Positions 1 to 9,562 are shown, counted from the stretch's first letter. The stretch: DNA of 64,000 nt from an uncultured Roseobacter sp. (GCF_947488185.1 NZ_CANKYM010000001.1:62001-126000), one strand, 5' to 3'. Notes: a model not told the origin generated them from the sequence alone. A program made the numbers and translations.

Positions 1-208
1 TCAGCGTGACCTGCGCCTCCTGCTCGATCAGTGCATCGACAACGGTGCCGTCGCGCAGCGCCGCGGCCAGCCCCTGCATCTGGATGTCATATTCGCGGCT
101 GTCGACGGATCCCGATACATCAACGGCGAGCACCAGCGCCAGCTGGCAGGCAAGCGCGCCCTGCCCGCCGAGGACCATCATCACCAGAGAGGAGATCAGC
201 CGTTTCAT
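1..208 (-). CDS. DUF1194 (VWA-like) secreted protein, 3' end missing
   Basis: Only the first 69 codons are in the window; the gene runs off the left edge. The translation starts MKRLISSLVMMVLGG and continues through a hydrophobic signal peptide to LACQLALVLAVDVSGSVDSREY. The DVSGSVDSREY segment is the metal-ion-dependent adhesion site (DxSxS) of von Willebrand factor A-like domains, and its position right after the signal peptide is typical of the DUF1194 family in Rhodobacteraceae. The protein is expected in the periplasm. Its function is unknown beyond the fold. It is transcribed away from the DUF4344 gene with a gap of about 55 bp. Confidence 0.75.
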   Translation of the reverse strand, partial: MKRLISSLVMMVLGGQGALACQLALVLAVDVSGSVDSREYDIQMQGLAAALRDGTVVDALIEQEAQVTL

Positions 209-262
209 TGGGCCAGACTACGCAAACTGGCCGCCAATCCCAGATCATTTTTCTAAGGGGCC

Positions 263-979
263 TCAGAATTCCGCCAGCGACCGCAGATAACCATCCAATT
301 CACTGCAAATGATGATCTCGCGCGTTCCCGGATCATAAAAGCCGTTTGCCTCGCCACAGACCTCTGCCCGGAGGGTCAAAGTCTCTGGTAGATCGAAGTC
401 TTCGTTCAGCGCGCGGACCTCATCAACCATCAGCTGGCCTATCAGCGTGTCATCCGTGCTCTGGAGTACCATCGATACGCCGGGTTCTTCCGCCGTGATC
501 CCGTCCAGCACCGGACCCCAGCTGTCATAGGCAAGCTCGAACTCCTCAACACAGGTTTCCGCTCGCTCCTCCGGCAAATCCAGTTCGATTGCCAGCGCCT
601 CGCGGGCCTCTGGATTGGCACCATAAAAAAGGCAAACCATGGTGTAATAGCGCTGCAGATCGGGGCCGTGCACATCCCAGGGGGCGGGCTCGTTCCCTTC
701 CGCCTCTCCGAGAAAACCAAAAGCCGCATCATAGATGATGCCCGCGGCGGCCTCTTCTTCGTAGAGGTCATGGATAAGCAGGACGCTAAGCACGTCCGCT
801 GCGTCCTCTTCCTGACCGAAAACCGGCAGGTTCAGGATGTCGATCAGGGCGTGGCCAAGTTCGTGGTAGAGAATGGCCAGCACGTTCGCCGCGACGAAAT
901 CATCCTCACGGGATTGCGCAGCAGCCGACGTGGCCGCTACGACCGCCAGCACCCCTGCCAAAATTGTCCGCCTCACCAT
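263..979 (-). CDS. Secreted DUF4344-type metallopeptidase
   Basis: The 238-residue product has a signal peptide of about 22 residues (ending ATSAAAQ) followed by the zinc-protease motif HELGH at residues 39-43 and a nearby acidic patch (QEEDAAD, 56-62) that could supply the third ligand. This arrangement, with paired cysteines later in the chain, matches the DUF4344 putative metallopeptidase family. The substrate is unknown and the enzyme should be periplasmic. The ATG has a GGGACA-type ribosome site a few bases upstream. It lies 24 bp upstream-to-downstream from the mesaconyl-CoA hydratase stop on the same strand, so the two may be co-transcribed, but no functional link is evident. Confidence 0.75.
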   Translation of the reverse strand: MVRRTILAGVLAVVAATSAAAQSREDDFVAANVLAILYHELGHALIDILNLPVFGQEEDAADVLSVLLIHDLYEEEAAAGIIYDAAFGFLGEAEGNEPAPWDVHGPDLQRYYTMVCLFYGANPEAREALAIELDLPEERAETCVEEFELAYDSWGPVLDGITAEEPGVSMVLQSTDDTLIGQLMVDEVRALNEDFDLPETLTLRAEVCGEANGFYDPGTREIIICSELDGYLRSLAEF

Positions 980-1003
980 CGCCTGTCCCTTCCCTTGCGG
1001 TTT

Positions 1004-2038
1004 CTACGTCGGAATCAGCGCCCAGTAGTCCAGATCGAGCAAAACATCAGACAGATACCTCCCATCCTCGCCTTTCAGCGTGAAGGGATCGCCGCCCTTT
1101 GTCGCCACCAGCCGCAGGCGCAGTGCGCCGACACCCGGCGCGGATGTCTCGGCCTTGTCCAGCACTTCGGACCACGCGCGAATGGTGTCGCCAGCAAGAC
1201 AGGGATTGGCATGCGCCCCCCCGTTCAGCCCGACCACCATCTGCGCATTGGCCAGTCCGTTGAAGCTGAGCGCGCGTGCCATGGAGATGACGTGCCCGCC
1301 GTAGATCAGGCGGGACCCGTCGGGCCGGGCAGAGGTATCGAAATGCACCTTGGCGGTGTTCTGCCAAAGCCGCGTGGCCATCATATGTTCCGCCTCTTCG
1401 ACGGTCACACCATCCACGTGGTCGATCTGCTCGCCGATGGCGTAGTCACCCCAGCGATGTGGCTCACCCGCCCGCGTGCAATCATAGTTGGTGAAATCGA
1501 GGCCCTTCGGGATCACCAGATCTTCTGCCGCGACGGCCTTGGGCAGATCCGGTACTACCGTCTCCGGCGCGGGTGCCTCCGGATCGCGTTTGCGTACCAT
1601 GACCCAGCGCACGTATTCCAGGACCGTCTCATCGTGCTGGTTGAGGCCGGTGGTGCGCACCCAGACCACCCCGGTCTTGCCGTTGGAGTTTTGCTTGACC
1701 CCGATCACCTCAGACACCGAGCGCAGCGTGTCCCCCGGCCAGACCGGCGTGATCCAGCGTCCCTGCGCGTAGCCGAGGTTGGCCACCGCGTTCAGCGATA
1801 CGTCTGGTACCGTCTTGCCGAAGACCACATGGAAGGCGACCATATCGTCGAGCGGGCTGAACGGCAGCCCGCAGCTTTGCGCAAACTGATCCGAAGAATA
1901 GAGCGCGTGACGTGCGGGGTAGAGCATGTGGTAGAGCGCCCGCTCACCCATCTTGACCGTGCGCGGCACCGCGTGATGGATCATTTGGCCGACAGTATAG
2001 TCTTCAAAGAACCGGCCCGCGTTGGTCTTCACCCCCAT
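1004..2038 (-). CDS. mch: Mesaconyl-CoA hydratase (MaoC-like, double hotdog)
   Basis: The 344-residue protein starts MGVKTNAGRFFEDY; the open frame extends further upstream but this ATG overlaps the DUF1737 stop (ATGA) and gives the family length. Two MaoC-like hotdog halves are visible: FFEDYTVGQMI near the N-terminus with a hydratase-type segment around GDTLRSVSEV, and a second half beginning around WGDYAIGEQIDHVDGVTVEE. In the ethylmalonyl-CoA pathway this enzyme hydrates mesaconyl-C1-CoA to beta-methylmalyl-CoA in the cytoplasm. The presence of a malyl-CoA thioesterase/lyase-like gene three genes upstream supports this role over a generic MaoC dehydratase. Confidence 0.8.
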   Translation of the reverse strand: MGVKTNAGRFFEDYTVGQMIHHAVPRTVKMGERALYHMLYPARHALYSSDQFAQSCGLPFSPLDDMVAFHVVFGKTVPDVSLNAVANLGYAQGRWITPVWPGDTLRSVSEVIGVKQNSNGKTGVVWVRTTGLNQHDETVLEYVRWVMVRKRDPEAPAPETVVPDLPKAVAAEDLVIPKGLDFTNYDCTRAGEPHRWGDYAIGEQIDHVDGVTVEEAEHMMATRLWQNTAKVHFDTSARPDGSRLIYGGHVISMARALSFNGLANAQMVVGLNGGAHANPCLAGDTIRAWSEVLDKAETSAPGVGALRLRLVATKGGDPFTLKGEDGRYLSDVLLDLDYWALIPT

Positions 2039-2241
2039 CACTGCGCCCCCAGCTTGGTGTCGGGCGTGTAGGTGCCGTCCACCTCTTTCACCACCGCCTG
2101 TCCGCAGCGCATGACACCTGCAGCATGGTCCCAGGTTTGCGTCGGGCTGCCATGCAGGTCCCACCCCTTGTTCAACGCCTCCGTCACCTTGTGGCAGAAG
2201 GCCGATGTGTCCTCCTCAGAGAGGAAGCGGTAGAGTTTCAT
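2038..2241 (-). CDS. Small DUF1737 protein
   Basis: A 67-residue soluble protein starting MKLYRFLSEEDTSAFCHKV. Its Trp-containing middle (GWDLHGSPTQTWD) and length fit the DUF1737 family, small proteins of unknown function often found beside metabolic genes in alphaproteobacteria. The stop codon overlaps the ATG of the mesaconyl-CoA hydratase gene by four bases (ATGA), so the two are probably translationally coupled. No catalytic residues can be identified. Confidence 0.8.
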   Translation of the reverse strand: MKLYRFLSEEDTSAFCHKVTEALNKGWDLHGSPTQTWDHAAGVMRCGQAVVKEVDGTYTPDTKLGAQ

Positions 2242-2257
2242 GAGCTATCTCCGAAAA

Positions 2258-2815
2258 TCAGACGGGAAAGGGCCAGACGCCGAGCCAGATGTGAATGCCT
2301 GCAACAAGTGCGAAGAGGACAAGCGAAATGACGGCCAGACGCACATAGGTCGCGGTGCCCGCGGGTTCGGGTGCTGTCCAATCCGGCTCCGCGCGGTTGA
2401 TCAGGATCACTTGGCCCACGGCCCAAGCCAGCAGGCCGCCAAAGAGCAGGATGGATGCGAGATCACCGTTGACCAGCAGATGCGCCGCGCTCCAGATCTT
2501 GAAACCGGTGAGTTGCGGGTGACGGATTTTATAGGCGGGCCAGGCTTTCGCCCCTTTTGCAGCGCTGGAGCCGTAGACCCAGAACGCCAGCAACATCAGC
2601 GTATTATTGACATGCACCATGAAAGCAGGCGGCTGCCAGACGGGGATGAAATCCGCTGCACGGTAGCCGACGATCATCAAGATGAGCCCCGCGACGATAC
2701 CAAGCGCGACAAGGCCCTTGCCCGGTGCGCCAAGGGCCGCGCGCTGGTCCGGCGCCAGGCGTTTGAAATAGTGAACAAGGGTCCAAAGGACCAATCCGGT
2801 GATGAGAAGTGTCAT
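2258..2815 (-). CDS. NnrU-family membrane protein
   Basis: The 185-residue protein has about five hydrophobic segments: TLLITGLVLWTLVHYF at the N-terminus, GKGLVALGIVAGLILMIVGY, a middle span after HVNNTLMLLAFWVY, LASILLFGGLLAWAVG, and YVRLAVISLVLFALVAGI at the end. The N-terminal span followed by a FKRLAPDQRAALG segment is typical of NnrU, an inner-membrane protein first linked to nitric oxide reductase expression. In roseobacters it is widespread outside denitrification clusters, and no denitrification genes are nearby here, so the role is open. It sits between DUF1737 (16 bp) and the malyl-CoA gene (4 bp) and is very likely in one operon with them. Confidence 0.75.
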   Translation of the reverse strand: MTLLITGLVLWTLVHYFKRLAPDQRAALGAPGKGLVALGIVAGLILMIVGYRAADFIPVWQPPAFMVHVNNTLMLLAFWVYGSSAAKGAKAWPAYKIRHPQLTGFKIWSAAHLLVNGDLASILLFGGLLAWAVGQVILINRAEPDWTAPEPAGTATYVRLAVISLVLFALVAGIHIWLGVWPFPV

Positions 2816-2819
2816 TGGC

Positions 2820-3677
2820 TTACCCCGCGTTGAGAGCTGCTATCGCGTCCATCTTTGCCAGTGTTTCCCGTGCAGTTGCAACATGCAGATTTTCGACGAT
2901 GCGCCCGTCGACCACCGCGACCGCCTGACCGTTCGTAAGAGCCTCGTCATAGGCGGCAATCTGGCGACGGGCGAGGTCCATTTCCTCCTCGGATGGGGAA
3001 AACGCCGCATTGGCGACATCCAGCTGGGCCGGGTGGATCAGCGTCTTACCATCAAACCCCATATCGCGACCCTGCTCACATTCCGCCACAAGACCGTCCG
3101 CATCGCGAAAGGCGTTGTAGACCCCGTCGATGATGGCCAGGCCGTGCGCCTTTGCCGCAAGCAAACACAGGCCCAGCCCGGTCATCAGCGGCATGCGGTC
3201 CGCACGAAAACGCGTGCCCATGTCCTTGGCGAGATCGTTTGTCCCCATCACCATGCCCTGCGACAGCGGATGGGCGGCAATCTCCGCGGCGCGCAGCATG
3301 CCCGCGGGCGTCTCCATCATTGCCCACAGCGGCAGATCGCCCGTGATCTCTGCCAATGCATCAAGCTCCGCAGGCCCGTTTACCTTGGGCAGCAACACTG
3401 CATCTGCCCCCATCGACAGAACCGCACGTGCATCCCCAGCCCCCCATTCGGTTCCCAGGTCGTTGATACGCACGATCTTCATGCGCGCACCGTAACCGCC
3501 GTCGGAAAGCGCCTGCGCCAGCGTGCTGCGCGCGGTTGATTTTTCATCCGGTGCCACCGCGTCTTCGAGATCGAATATGATGGCATCCGCAGGCAAGCTC
3601 CGGGCTTTTTCCAGTGCCCGAGGTTTTGAACCCGGAATGTAGAGAACAGAACGCAAAGGGCGTTGAGAGACAGTCAT
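2820..3677 (-). CDS. mcl2: HpcH/HpaI-CitE family CoA-ester lyase, probably (3S)-malyl-CoA thioesterase
   Basis: The 285-residue TIM-barrel protein has SVLYIPGSKPRALEKA near the N-terminus, FDLEDAVAPDEK (the CitE-type metal/CoA region), a VRIND segment, LLPKVN, and a METPAGML segment carrying the conserved Glu. The length is close to Mcl2 (malyl-CoA thioesterase) of Rhodobacter rather than the longer Mcl1 lyase, but sequence alone does not separate thioesterase from lyase activity. The reading frame continues two codons upstream to a TTG; the ATG at 3677 is preferred. It is the first gene of the mcl2-nnrU-DUF1737-mch run. The 330 bp upstream, facing the secreted-protein gene, should hold its promoter. 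Confidence 0.7.
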   Translation of the reverse strand: MTVSQRPLRSVLYIPGSKPRALEKARSLPADAIIFDLEDAVAPDEKSTARSTLAQALSDGGYGARMKIVRINDLGTEWGAGDARAVLSMGADAVLLPKVNGPAELDALAEITGDLPLWAMMETPAGMLRAAEIAAHPLSQGMVMGTNDLAKDMGTRFRADRMPLMTGLGLCLLAAKAHGLAIIDGVYNAFRDADGLVAECEQGRDMGFDGKTLIHPAQLDVANAAFSPSEEEMDLARRQIAAYDEALTNGQAVAVVDGRIVENLHVATARETLAKMDAIAALNAG

Positions 3678-4009
3678 CGGCAAGGGTCCACGCGAGTAAG
3701 CAGGTCACAAAATTGCGCGGAATGGGGCATTTTTTGAAAGAAACTGCAAGCAGATTTGTGCCGCAATGCAGCAAATTTCAAATTCAATCTATATCCGTAC
3801 GGCGGGTTAACCATTATTTCAGCCCTAAAGCGGATGGTGTTTGCGTCGGATATCTCGGCAAAGCACTGCTACGGCCTGGCCGCTGGACGCAGCTGAGTTC
3901 GTGATATCACCGGCATTTATCTTGAACCGGGGCCGCCCGGTCATCACCGGTAAAACCGGTTGGGCCAGATGACAGCGGGTGCCGCCTTTGACATGAAGGC
4001 AGACACATT
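3678..4009. promoter_or_regulatory. Divergent intergenic region upstream of mcl2 and the 110-aa secreted protein
   Basis: This gap contains no gene and must carry promoters for both flanking genes. Near 3952-3962 two ACCGGT palindromes occur side by side (ACCGGTAAAACCGGT). Near 3745-3785 a stretch with repeated TTTG/CAAA and GCAAG/GCAG elements lies upstream of the malyl-CoA gene. Neither could be assigned to a known regulator by eye. Confidence 0.4.
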
Positions 4010-4342
4010 ATGACACGCATATCCAAGATGCTGCATTTGGGCGCGCTCAGCGCGGCAGCCGCACTTTACATTGCTTCCACAACAGATGCTGCAGCGCAAA
4101 ATGCGCGCAATTGTGCACCACGCGACGCCGTTGTTGACCGGCTTGCCGACGGCTACGGCGAATCCCGCCAATCCATGGGTCTGGGTGCCAACAACGCGGT
4201 GATCGAGGTTTTTGCTTCCGATGAAACCGGCACATGGACAATTACGGTCACCACGCCCAACGGGCTGACATGTCTCGTTGCGTCCGGACAGTCCTATGAA
4301 ACACTGGCTGAGGCGTTGCCCGCCAAAGGCAACGACGCCTGA
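4010..4342 (+). CDS. Small secreted protein, unknown function
   Basis: A 110-residue protein with a signal peptide (MTRISKMLHLGALSAAAALY...TDAAAQNA). The mature part is about 80 residues with two cysteines (NCAPR and GLTCLV), probably a disulfide, and a VFASDETGTWTITVTTPNG core that looks like beta-strands. Short two-cysteine secreted proteins of this layout are common and uncharacterised in Rhodobacteraceae. It is monocistronic and is followed by a hairpin at 4351-4369. Confidence 0.65.
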   Translation: MTRISKMLHLGALSAAAALYIASTTDAAAQNARNCAPRDAVVDRLADGYGESRQSMGLGANNAVIEVFASDETGTWTITVTTPNGLTCLVASGQSYETLAEALPAKGNDA

Positions 4343-4350
4343 GCTACAAT

Positions 4351-4369
4351 GGTGGGCCAGCGGCCCACC
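4351..4369. terminator. Hairpin after the 110-aa secreted protein
   Basis: GGTGGGCC at 4351-4358 pairs perfectly with GGCCCACC at 4362-4369 around a three-base loop. There is no T-run after it, so it may be a weak or factor-assisted terminator, or may simply separate this gene from the convergent TauE gene. Confidence 0.4.
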
Positions 4370-4435
4370 TGGCAGACCTGGCAGACATTGCTAAAACTCG
4401 AGCGCCCTTGGCGCGGGCCTAAGCCCGGCGGCCGC

Positions 4436-5191
4436 TCAGGTTAGACCATCCCAGATCAGTTTGATCCCGGTCAGGGTCAACAGCACATAAGTAAGACCAA
4501 AGAACAGCTGCTCCGGCACCAGCCGATGGGCGCGCACCCCCAGCCAGGCACCAAGCAGGGCAAAGGGCGCCAGCACGAGATTTGCCACCCCCGTCTCCAG
4601 CGTGAACATCCCTAGAAATGCGTAAGGGATGAATTTGGCGATATTGATCACCCAGAAAACAAGCACAGTTGTCGCCTGGTACTGGGTTTTCGTCAGCTTC
4701 GTGGAAAGCAGATATACCGCAGCTGGCGGTCCGCCTGCGTGGCTGACAAAGCTTGTGAAGCCGGCCACCAGCCCGGCAAAGCCCCCTGCCCAAAGCGGAA
4801 GTCTGCGTGCCGACCGCGCCATCAATTTCGGGGCGAGGCCCACCTGCCACAGGACAAAGGCGATAGAAATCGCACCGATCAGAACCCGGAGTACATCGGG
4901 TTCCGCGATCCTGTAGAGTGCAGCGCCCAGCGCCACACCAGGCATCCCCCCAAGGATCAACAGCAACGCCGCTTGTCCGTCCCATTTGCGCCAGTATGGG
5001 CGCAGGGACGCAACGTCGATCAGCATCAAAAGCGGCAGCATGACGCCTAGCGCCAGCCCCGGTTCGACCACAAGTGCCAGTATACTTGCTGCGGCAAACG
5101 CGGCACCGGACCCGAACCCACCTTTGGAAATACCTGCAAAGATGACAGCCGGCCCAGCTACCGCAAAAAACATCCAGTCCAGTGTGAGCAA
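4436..5191 (-). CDS. TauE/SafE-type sulfite exporter family permease
   Basis: The 251-residue protein is almost entirely membrane-spanning. The N-terminal half has GISKGGFGSGAAFAAA, the hallmark first loop of TauE/SafE permeases, and the second half repeats the topology around GFTSFVSHAGGPPAAVYLL. The family moves sulfite, sulfoacetate or other small organic anions across the inner membrane; the substrate here is unknown. The start is placed at a TTG at 5191 because a GGAG-rich ribosome site lies about seven bases upstream; the next ATG (5173) would also be workable. A longer upstream open frame (to 5314) has an arginine- and cysteine-rich translation and looks non-coding. Confidence 0.75.
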   Translation of the reverse strand: MLTLDWMFFAVAGPAVIFAGISKGGFGSGAAFAAASILALVVEPGLALGVMLPLLMLIDVASLRPYWRKWDGQAALLLILGGMPGVALGAALYRIAEPDVLRVLIGAISIAFVLWQVGLAPKLMARSARRLPLWAGGFAGLVAGFTSFVSHAGGPPAAVYLLSTKLTKTQYQATTVLVFWVINIAKFIPYAFLGMFTLETGVANLVLAPFALLGAWLGVRAHRLVPEQLFFGLTYVLLTLTGIKLIWDGLT

Positions 5192-5289
5192 TCTGCTGCC
5201 TCTCCTCTGGTGCCCTGCACAATTGATCAGCACCCTGCCATCCACGCGTGCACGGAAGCACACGATTCGGCATGCACAGATCACGACAG

Positions 5290-5335
5290 CGCCCGCCCGA
5301 ACACAACCACGCAAGTGAACTTGCGCAAGCGGGCG
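5290..5335. promoter_or_regulatory. Nested palindromes upstream of mdh
   Basis: CGCCCGC (5290-5296) and GCGGGCG (5329-5335) form outer arms. Inside them GCAAGT-GA-ACTTGC (5311-5324) is a perfect inverted repeat that overlaps the palindrome CTTGCGCAAG (5320-5329). The cluster ends about 50 bp before the mdh ATG, a suitable place for an operator. The regulator is not known. Confidence 0.4.
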
Positions 5336-5339
5336 TTAA

Positions 5340-6347
<1,008 letters not shown>

Positions 6348-6374
6348 TCCTTTCCGAACAAGGATGATTGCGAA

Positions 6375-6402
6375 AGAGCCCGTTCCGCCGGGCTCTTTTT
6401 TT
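6375..6402 (+). terminator. Intrinsic terminator of mdh
   Basis: AGAGCCCG (6375-6382) pairs perfectly with CGGGCTCT (6389-6396) around a six-base loop and is followed by a run of seven T. It lies 28 bp after the mdh stop codon. Confidence 0.9.
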
Positions 6403-6459
6403 GGCCGCGTCCATGAGGCGTCAGCTTGACTTTGCGCCGCGGATTTGTTCATTGACGCC

Positions 6460-7044
6460 ATGTCAAGAGAGCGCCCCCCTACGCGAGAGCGGATCGTGAA
6501 TGCCGCACTTGCCCTGCTCGGAAGCGAGCGGCGCGACGCCACGCGGCTGTCGGATATCGCCAAGAAGGCCGGCGTGAGCCGTCAGGCGATTTACCTGCAT
6601 TTCGGCTCTCGCGCCGAAGTCCTGATCGCCGCAACCAAAGCACTCGATGCACAGCTTGATATGGACAGTCAATTGCAGGCCAGCCGCACCGCACCATCCG
6701 GACGCGTCAGGCTAGAGGCGTTTGTCCTTGCCTGGTGCAGCTACGTGCCGAAAATCTACCGTGTCGCAAAGCCACTCATGGACATGGCGGCTACGGATAC
6801 CGAGGCCGCATCCGCCTGGTCACGACGCATGTCCGACATGCGTGAAGGGTGCGCGGCGGCTATCCAGGCGCTGCATGGGGACGGCGATCTGCCCGCAGGT
6901 CTGGACCCGGAAATTGCCACTGACCTGATGTGGTCCATGCTGTTGGTGACAACATGGGAAGATCTCGTCCTGCAGCGCGGCTGGACGCAATCGACCTATG
7001 AAAACGAGATGGTCGCCGCCTGCCAACGGCTCTTTGTGGCGTAA
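6460..7044 (+). CDS. TetR/AcrR-family transcriptional regulator
   Basis: The 194-residue protein begins MSRERPPTRERIVNAA and has the TetR helix-turn-helix at about residues 11-50, with RLSDIAKKAGVSRQAIYLHF as the recognition region. The C-terminal two-thirds is a helical ligand-binding domain rich in Trp and Met, with no recognisable family-specific motif. An in-frame ATG five codons earlier is possible. It stands alone between the mdh terminator and the sucC promoter. Whether it controls either TCA gene cannot be told from the sequence; the palindromes before sucC have a form more usual for GntR-type dimers. Confidence 0.85.
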   Translation: MSRERPPTRERIVNAALALLGSERRDATRLSDIAKKAGVSRQAIYLHFGSRAEVLIAATKALDAQLDMDSQLQASRTAPSGRVRLEAFVLAWCSYVPKIYRVAKPLMDMAATDTEAASAWSRRMSDMREGCAAAIQALHGDGDLPAGLDPEIATDLMWSMLLVTTWEDLVLQRGWTQSTYENEMVAACQRLFVA

Positions 7045-7099
7045 CCCGGGTCCCCGGGCTGCGAATCCCTTGCTTTATATGAAAATTGTCGCTCTGGCA

Positions 7100-7140
7100 C
7101 ATTTTGTGATCACAGCAGAAAATCCTGTGATCACAAAATG
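7100..7140. promoter_or_regulatory. Double palindromic operator upstream of sucC
   Basis: Two copies of the perfect palindrome TGTGATCACA (7105-7114 and 7126-7135) are centred 21 bp apart, i.e. two helical turns. The whole unit is itself a 16-bp inverted repeat (7100-7115 against 7125-7140) around a nine-base spacer. It lies about 110 bp before sucC and is likely bound by two dimers on the same DNA face. A partial copy (TGTGATAAAG) follows near 7161. Confidence 0.7.
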
Positions 7141-7249
7141 TCGATTTCTCACTTTGAAGCTGTGATAAAGGCCAAAACAGGTTCCATCATGGGAATTTCG
7201 GGTTTTATATCGGCGAAACGATCCGATCCAACAAAACGGGACCCTATCC

Positions 7250-8443
7250 ATGAACATCCACGAATATCAGGCGAAAGCATTGTTGCGCAGCTATGGCGCG
7301 CCCGTCTCGGACGGTCGGGTGGTCCTGCGGGCGGAAGAGGCCAAAACAGCCGCCGGTGCGATGGACGGTCCGATGTGGGTGGTCAAGGCGCAGATCCACG
7401 CGGGCGGACGCGGCAAGGGCAGCTTCAAGGAACCGGACGCCGGGGACAAAGGCGGCGTGCGTCTGACCAAATCTGTGGAAGAGGCCGCGGAGGAAGCCAA
7501 GAAGATGCTGGGCCGCACGCTGGTCACGCATCAGACCGGGCCGGCCGGCAAGCAGGTCAACCGCATTTACATCGAGGATGGCTCGGGCATCGAGACGGAG
7601 ATGTATCTCGCCCTGCTGGTAGACCGCCAGACCAGCCGCGTCAGCTTTGTCTGTTCCACCGAAGGTGGCATGGACATCGAGGAGGTGGCTGCGGCAACCC
7701 CTGAAAAAATCCTCAGCTTTTCGGTTGACCCAGCCTCTGGGTATCAGGCCTTCCACGGCCGCCGCATCGCCTTTGCGCTGGGGCTCACTGGCAAACAAAT
7801 CAAGCAATGCGTCGGCCTGATGGGCCTGCTCTATAAAGCCTTCATGGAAAAAGACATGGAGATGCTGGAGATCAACCCGCTGATCGTGACCGACAGCGGC
7901 GATCTGAAAGTGCTCGATGCCAAGGTCAGCTTTGACGGCAACGCCATTTACCGTCACTCGGACGTGGCCGAGCTGCGCGACACCACCGAGGAGGACAGCA
8001 AGGAGCTGGAGGCCTCGAAATACGATCTGAACTACATCGCGCTTGATGGCGAAATCGGCTGCATGGTGAACGGCGCGGGTCTTGCCATGGCCACGATGGA
8101 CATCATCAAGCTCTATGGGGCCGAGCCTGCCAACTTCCTCGACGTCGGTGGCGGAGCCACCAAGGAGAAGGTGACAGAAGCCTTCAAGATCATCACCTCC
8201 GACCCCAACGTCAAAGGCATCCTGGTGAACATCTTCGGCGGCATCATGCGCTGCGATGTCATCGCCGAAGGCGTGGTGGCCGCGGTGAAGGAGGTGGGCC
8301 TGCAGGTGCCGCTGGTGGTGCGTCTGGAGGGCACCAACGTGCAGCAGGGCAAGGACATCATCAACAATTCCGATGTCGACGTGATTGCCGCCGATGACCT
8401 CAAGGACGGCGCGCAGAAGATCGTGAAAGCCGTCAAGGGCTGA
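7250..8443 (+). CDS. sucC: Succinyl-CoA synthetase (ADP-forming) beta subunit
   Basis: The 397-residue protein begins [19 protein letters not shown], the canonical SucC start, followed by an ATP-grasp domain ([15 protein letters not shown], then [10 protein letters not shown] with metal ligands) and the C-terminal ligase domain ([32 protein letters not shown]). With SucD it makes succinate and a nucleoside triphosphate from succinyl-CoA. Four genes separate it from sucD, which is unusual because the two subunits are normally encoded side by side. The upstream region has the double palindrome described separately. The next gene starts only 4 bp after its stop, so the inserted genes are probably on the same transcript. 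Confidence 0.95.
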   Translation: MNIHEYQAKALLRSYGAPVSDGRVVLRAEEAKTAAGAMDGPMWVVKAQIHAGGRGKGSFKEPDAGDKGGVRLTKSVEEAAEEAKKMLGRTLVTHQTGPAGKQVNRIYIEDGSGIETEMYLALLVDRQTSRVSFVCSTEGGMDIEEVAAATPEKILSFSVDPASGYQAFHGRRIAFALGLTGKQIKQCVGLMGLLYKAFMEKDMEMLEINPLIVTDSGDLKVLDAKVSFDGNAIYRHSDVAELRDTTEEDSKELEASKYDLNYIALDGEIGCMVNGAGLAMATMDIIKLYGAEPANFLDVGGGATKEKVTEAFKIITSDPNVKGILVNIFGGIMRCDVIAEGVVAAVKEVGLQVPLVVRLEGTNVQQGKDIINNSDVDVIAADDLKDGAQKIVKAVKG

Positions 8444-8447
8444 CCCG

Positions 8448-9008
8448 GTGCACAGGCTTTTCCGCGGGATCGTGACTGGCGCCTTCGTTGCGCTGGCGGG
8501 CTGTACGACTGTACAGCCTTTCGATCCCGTTGCGGACAAGCTGAGCAGTTCCGATCTCACGCTGGCGACCCAGACATTTCGCGAGGTCTGCCTCGACACA
8601 CTGCCCGATTTTTCACAGGTGAACGCCGTGGCGACCGCGCGGGAATTCGAACCCTTGAGCATCCCCGGACAGGGACGTTTCGCAGCGCAGACGTATCGGA
8701 CAAATCTGAAATCGGTGATCGCGCTCACCGCGCGTTTTGACGAAAGCACGCCGGTCTGTGGCGTGGCCTTCCTGGGTCCTGACGATGACAAGCGGGTTCA
8801 GGATGCATTTGTTGCGACAACAACACGCGCCCTGGGGGGCCAGCCCCGGGCGAAGCTGCGCGCATCGCAAGATGATGCGGCTTATCATCTGCGCAATCAG
8901 AGCACGATGATCTTTGAGGCGCGCGCCAAAAGCGACGGAGCAAGCCACTACGTGTATCTGACACCACCGGTCTCCCGGGAAGAAGCAGAGAGGATTGTCG
9001 CGCCGTGA
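8448..9008 (+). CDS. Putative lipoprotein in the sucC-sucD gap (copy 1 of 3)
   Basis: A 186-residue protein with a GTG start and a lipoprotein signal whose lipobox is LAGC. The mature part has a TFREVC motif early and a second cysteine in PVCGVAFLG. The same F-x-x-x-C / central C-hydrophobic layout recurs in the next two genes, suggesting three diverged copies of one family resembling NMCC_0638-type small secreted proteins. Function is unknown. Its stop overlaps the GTG of the next gene (GTGA). Confidence 0.6.
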   Translation: MHRLFRGIVTGAFVALAGCTTVQPFDPVADKLSSSDLTLATQTFREVCLDTLPDFSQVNAVATAREFEPLSIPGQGRFAAQTYRTNLKSVIALTARFDESTPVCGVAFLGPDDDKRVQDAFVATTTRALGGQPRAKLRASQDDAAYHLRNQSTMIFEARAKSDGASHYVYLTPPVSREEAERIVAP

Positions 9009-9562
9009 CAGCAGGCATGGGACAATCGGGAAAGGCTTTCCGCCTCGTGTCGGGCAGTTCCGTGCTGGCGGGATGCCTGATGCTTACTGCCTGCTCGGCG
9101 CAGGGCGTCTCCTCGGATACTGCCGAGTTGCGCAACATGTGGCGGGCGAACCTCGTGCCCAAGTCGAGCCCGGCCTTGATGGTCAGCGCCTTTGACCGCT
9201 TTTGCGCACAGGGTCCGCGCGACGATGCAACCCTGCGGGCGGCAGGCTATGTGCCCCTGCCGGAACGCAGCCCCGGTGCACGAGCCTATGTGATCGATGA
9301 TCGCCGGCCGGCGGTGGCCGTCTCGGAAAGGATGTGCGTCGTGCAGGCGGAATCGCGCACCGGCCAGACCGCGCGGTTTCAGAACTACGTGACCGCCACC
9401 TACCCCGGCGCCCGCCCGATTGACCCCGCCCCCCTTGGCAGGAACATCGAACAGGCGTGGTCCCTGCCCACTGATCCCCCGTCGCTTATTGCCACGGAAC
9501 GCACGGTCAGCCTCGGCTGGTACCGCTATGCGCTGATCTTTTTCAGGCCGGAGGCGACATGA
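9005..9562 (+). CDS. Putative lipoprotein in the sucC-sucD gap (copy 2 of 3)
   Basis: A 185-residue protein with a GTG start that overlaps the previous stop (GTGA). The signal sequence ends in a lipobox-like LTAC around residue 31. The mature part contains SAFDRFCAQG and later SERMCVVQAE, the same two-cysteine spacing seen in its neighbours. No enzyme motif is visible. An internal ATG (MGQSGKAF) could also start the protein. Its last bases overlap the ATG of the third copy. Confidence 0.55.
   Translation: MTAGMGQSGKAFRLVSGSSVLAGCLMLTACSAQGVSSDTAELRNMWRANLVPKSSPALMVSAFDRFCAQGPRDDATLRAAGYVPLPERSPGARAYVIDDRRPAVAVSERMCVVQAESRTGQTARFQNYVTATYPGARPIDPAPLGRNIEQAWSLPTDPPSLIATERTVSLGWYRYALIFFRPEAT

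Noticed and set aside
3740..3790. Possible RamB/PccR-type TTTGCAAA operator upstream of the malyl-CoA gene
   Set aside because: TTTG and CAAA elements are present but no proper TTTGCAAA core or symmetric pair could be found.
7105..7135. CRP/FNR-type site before sucC
   Set aside because: The TGTGA and TCACA half-sites abut without the six-base spacer required, and the 21-bp repeat spacing is between whole palindromes.
7244..8791. Long minus-strand open frame across sucC
   Set aside because: Antisense shadow; no family character and it covers the operon junction after sucC.
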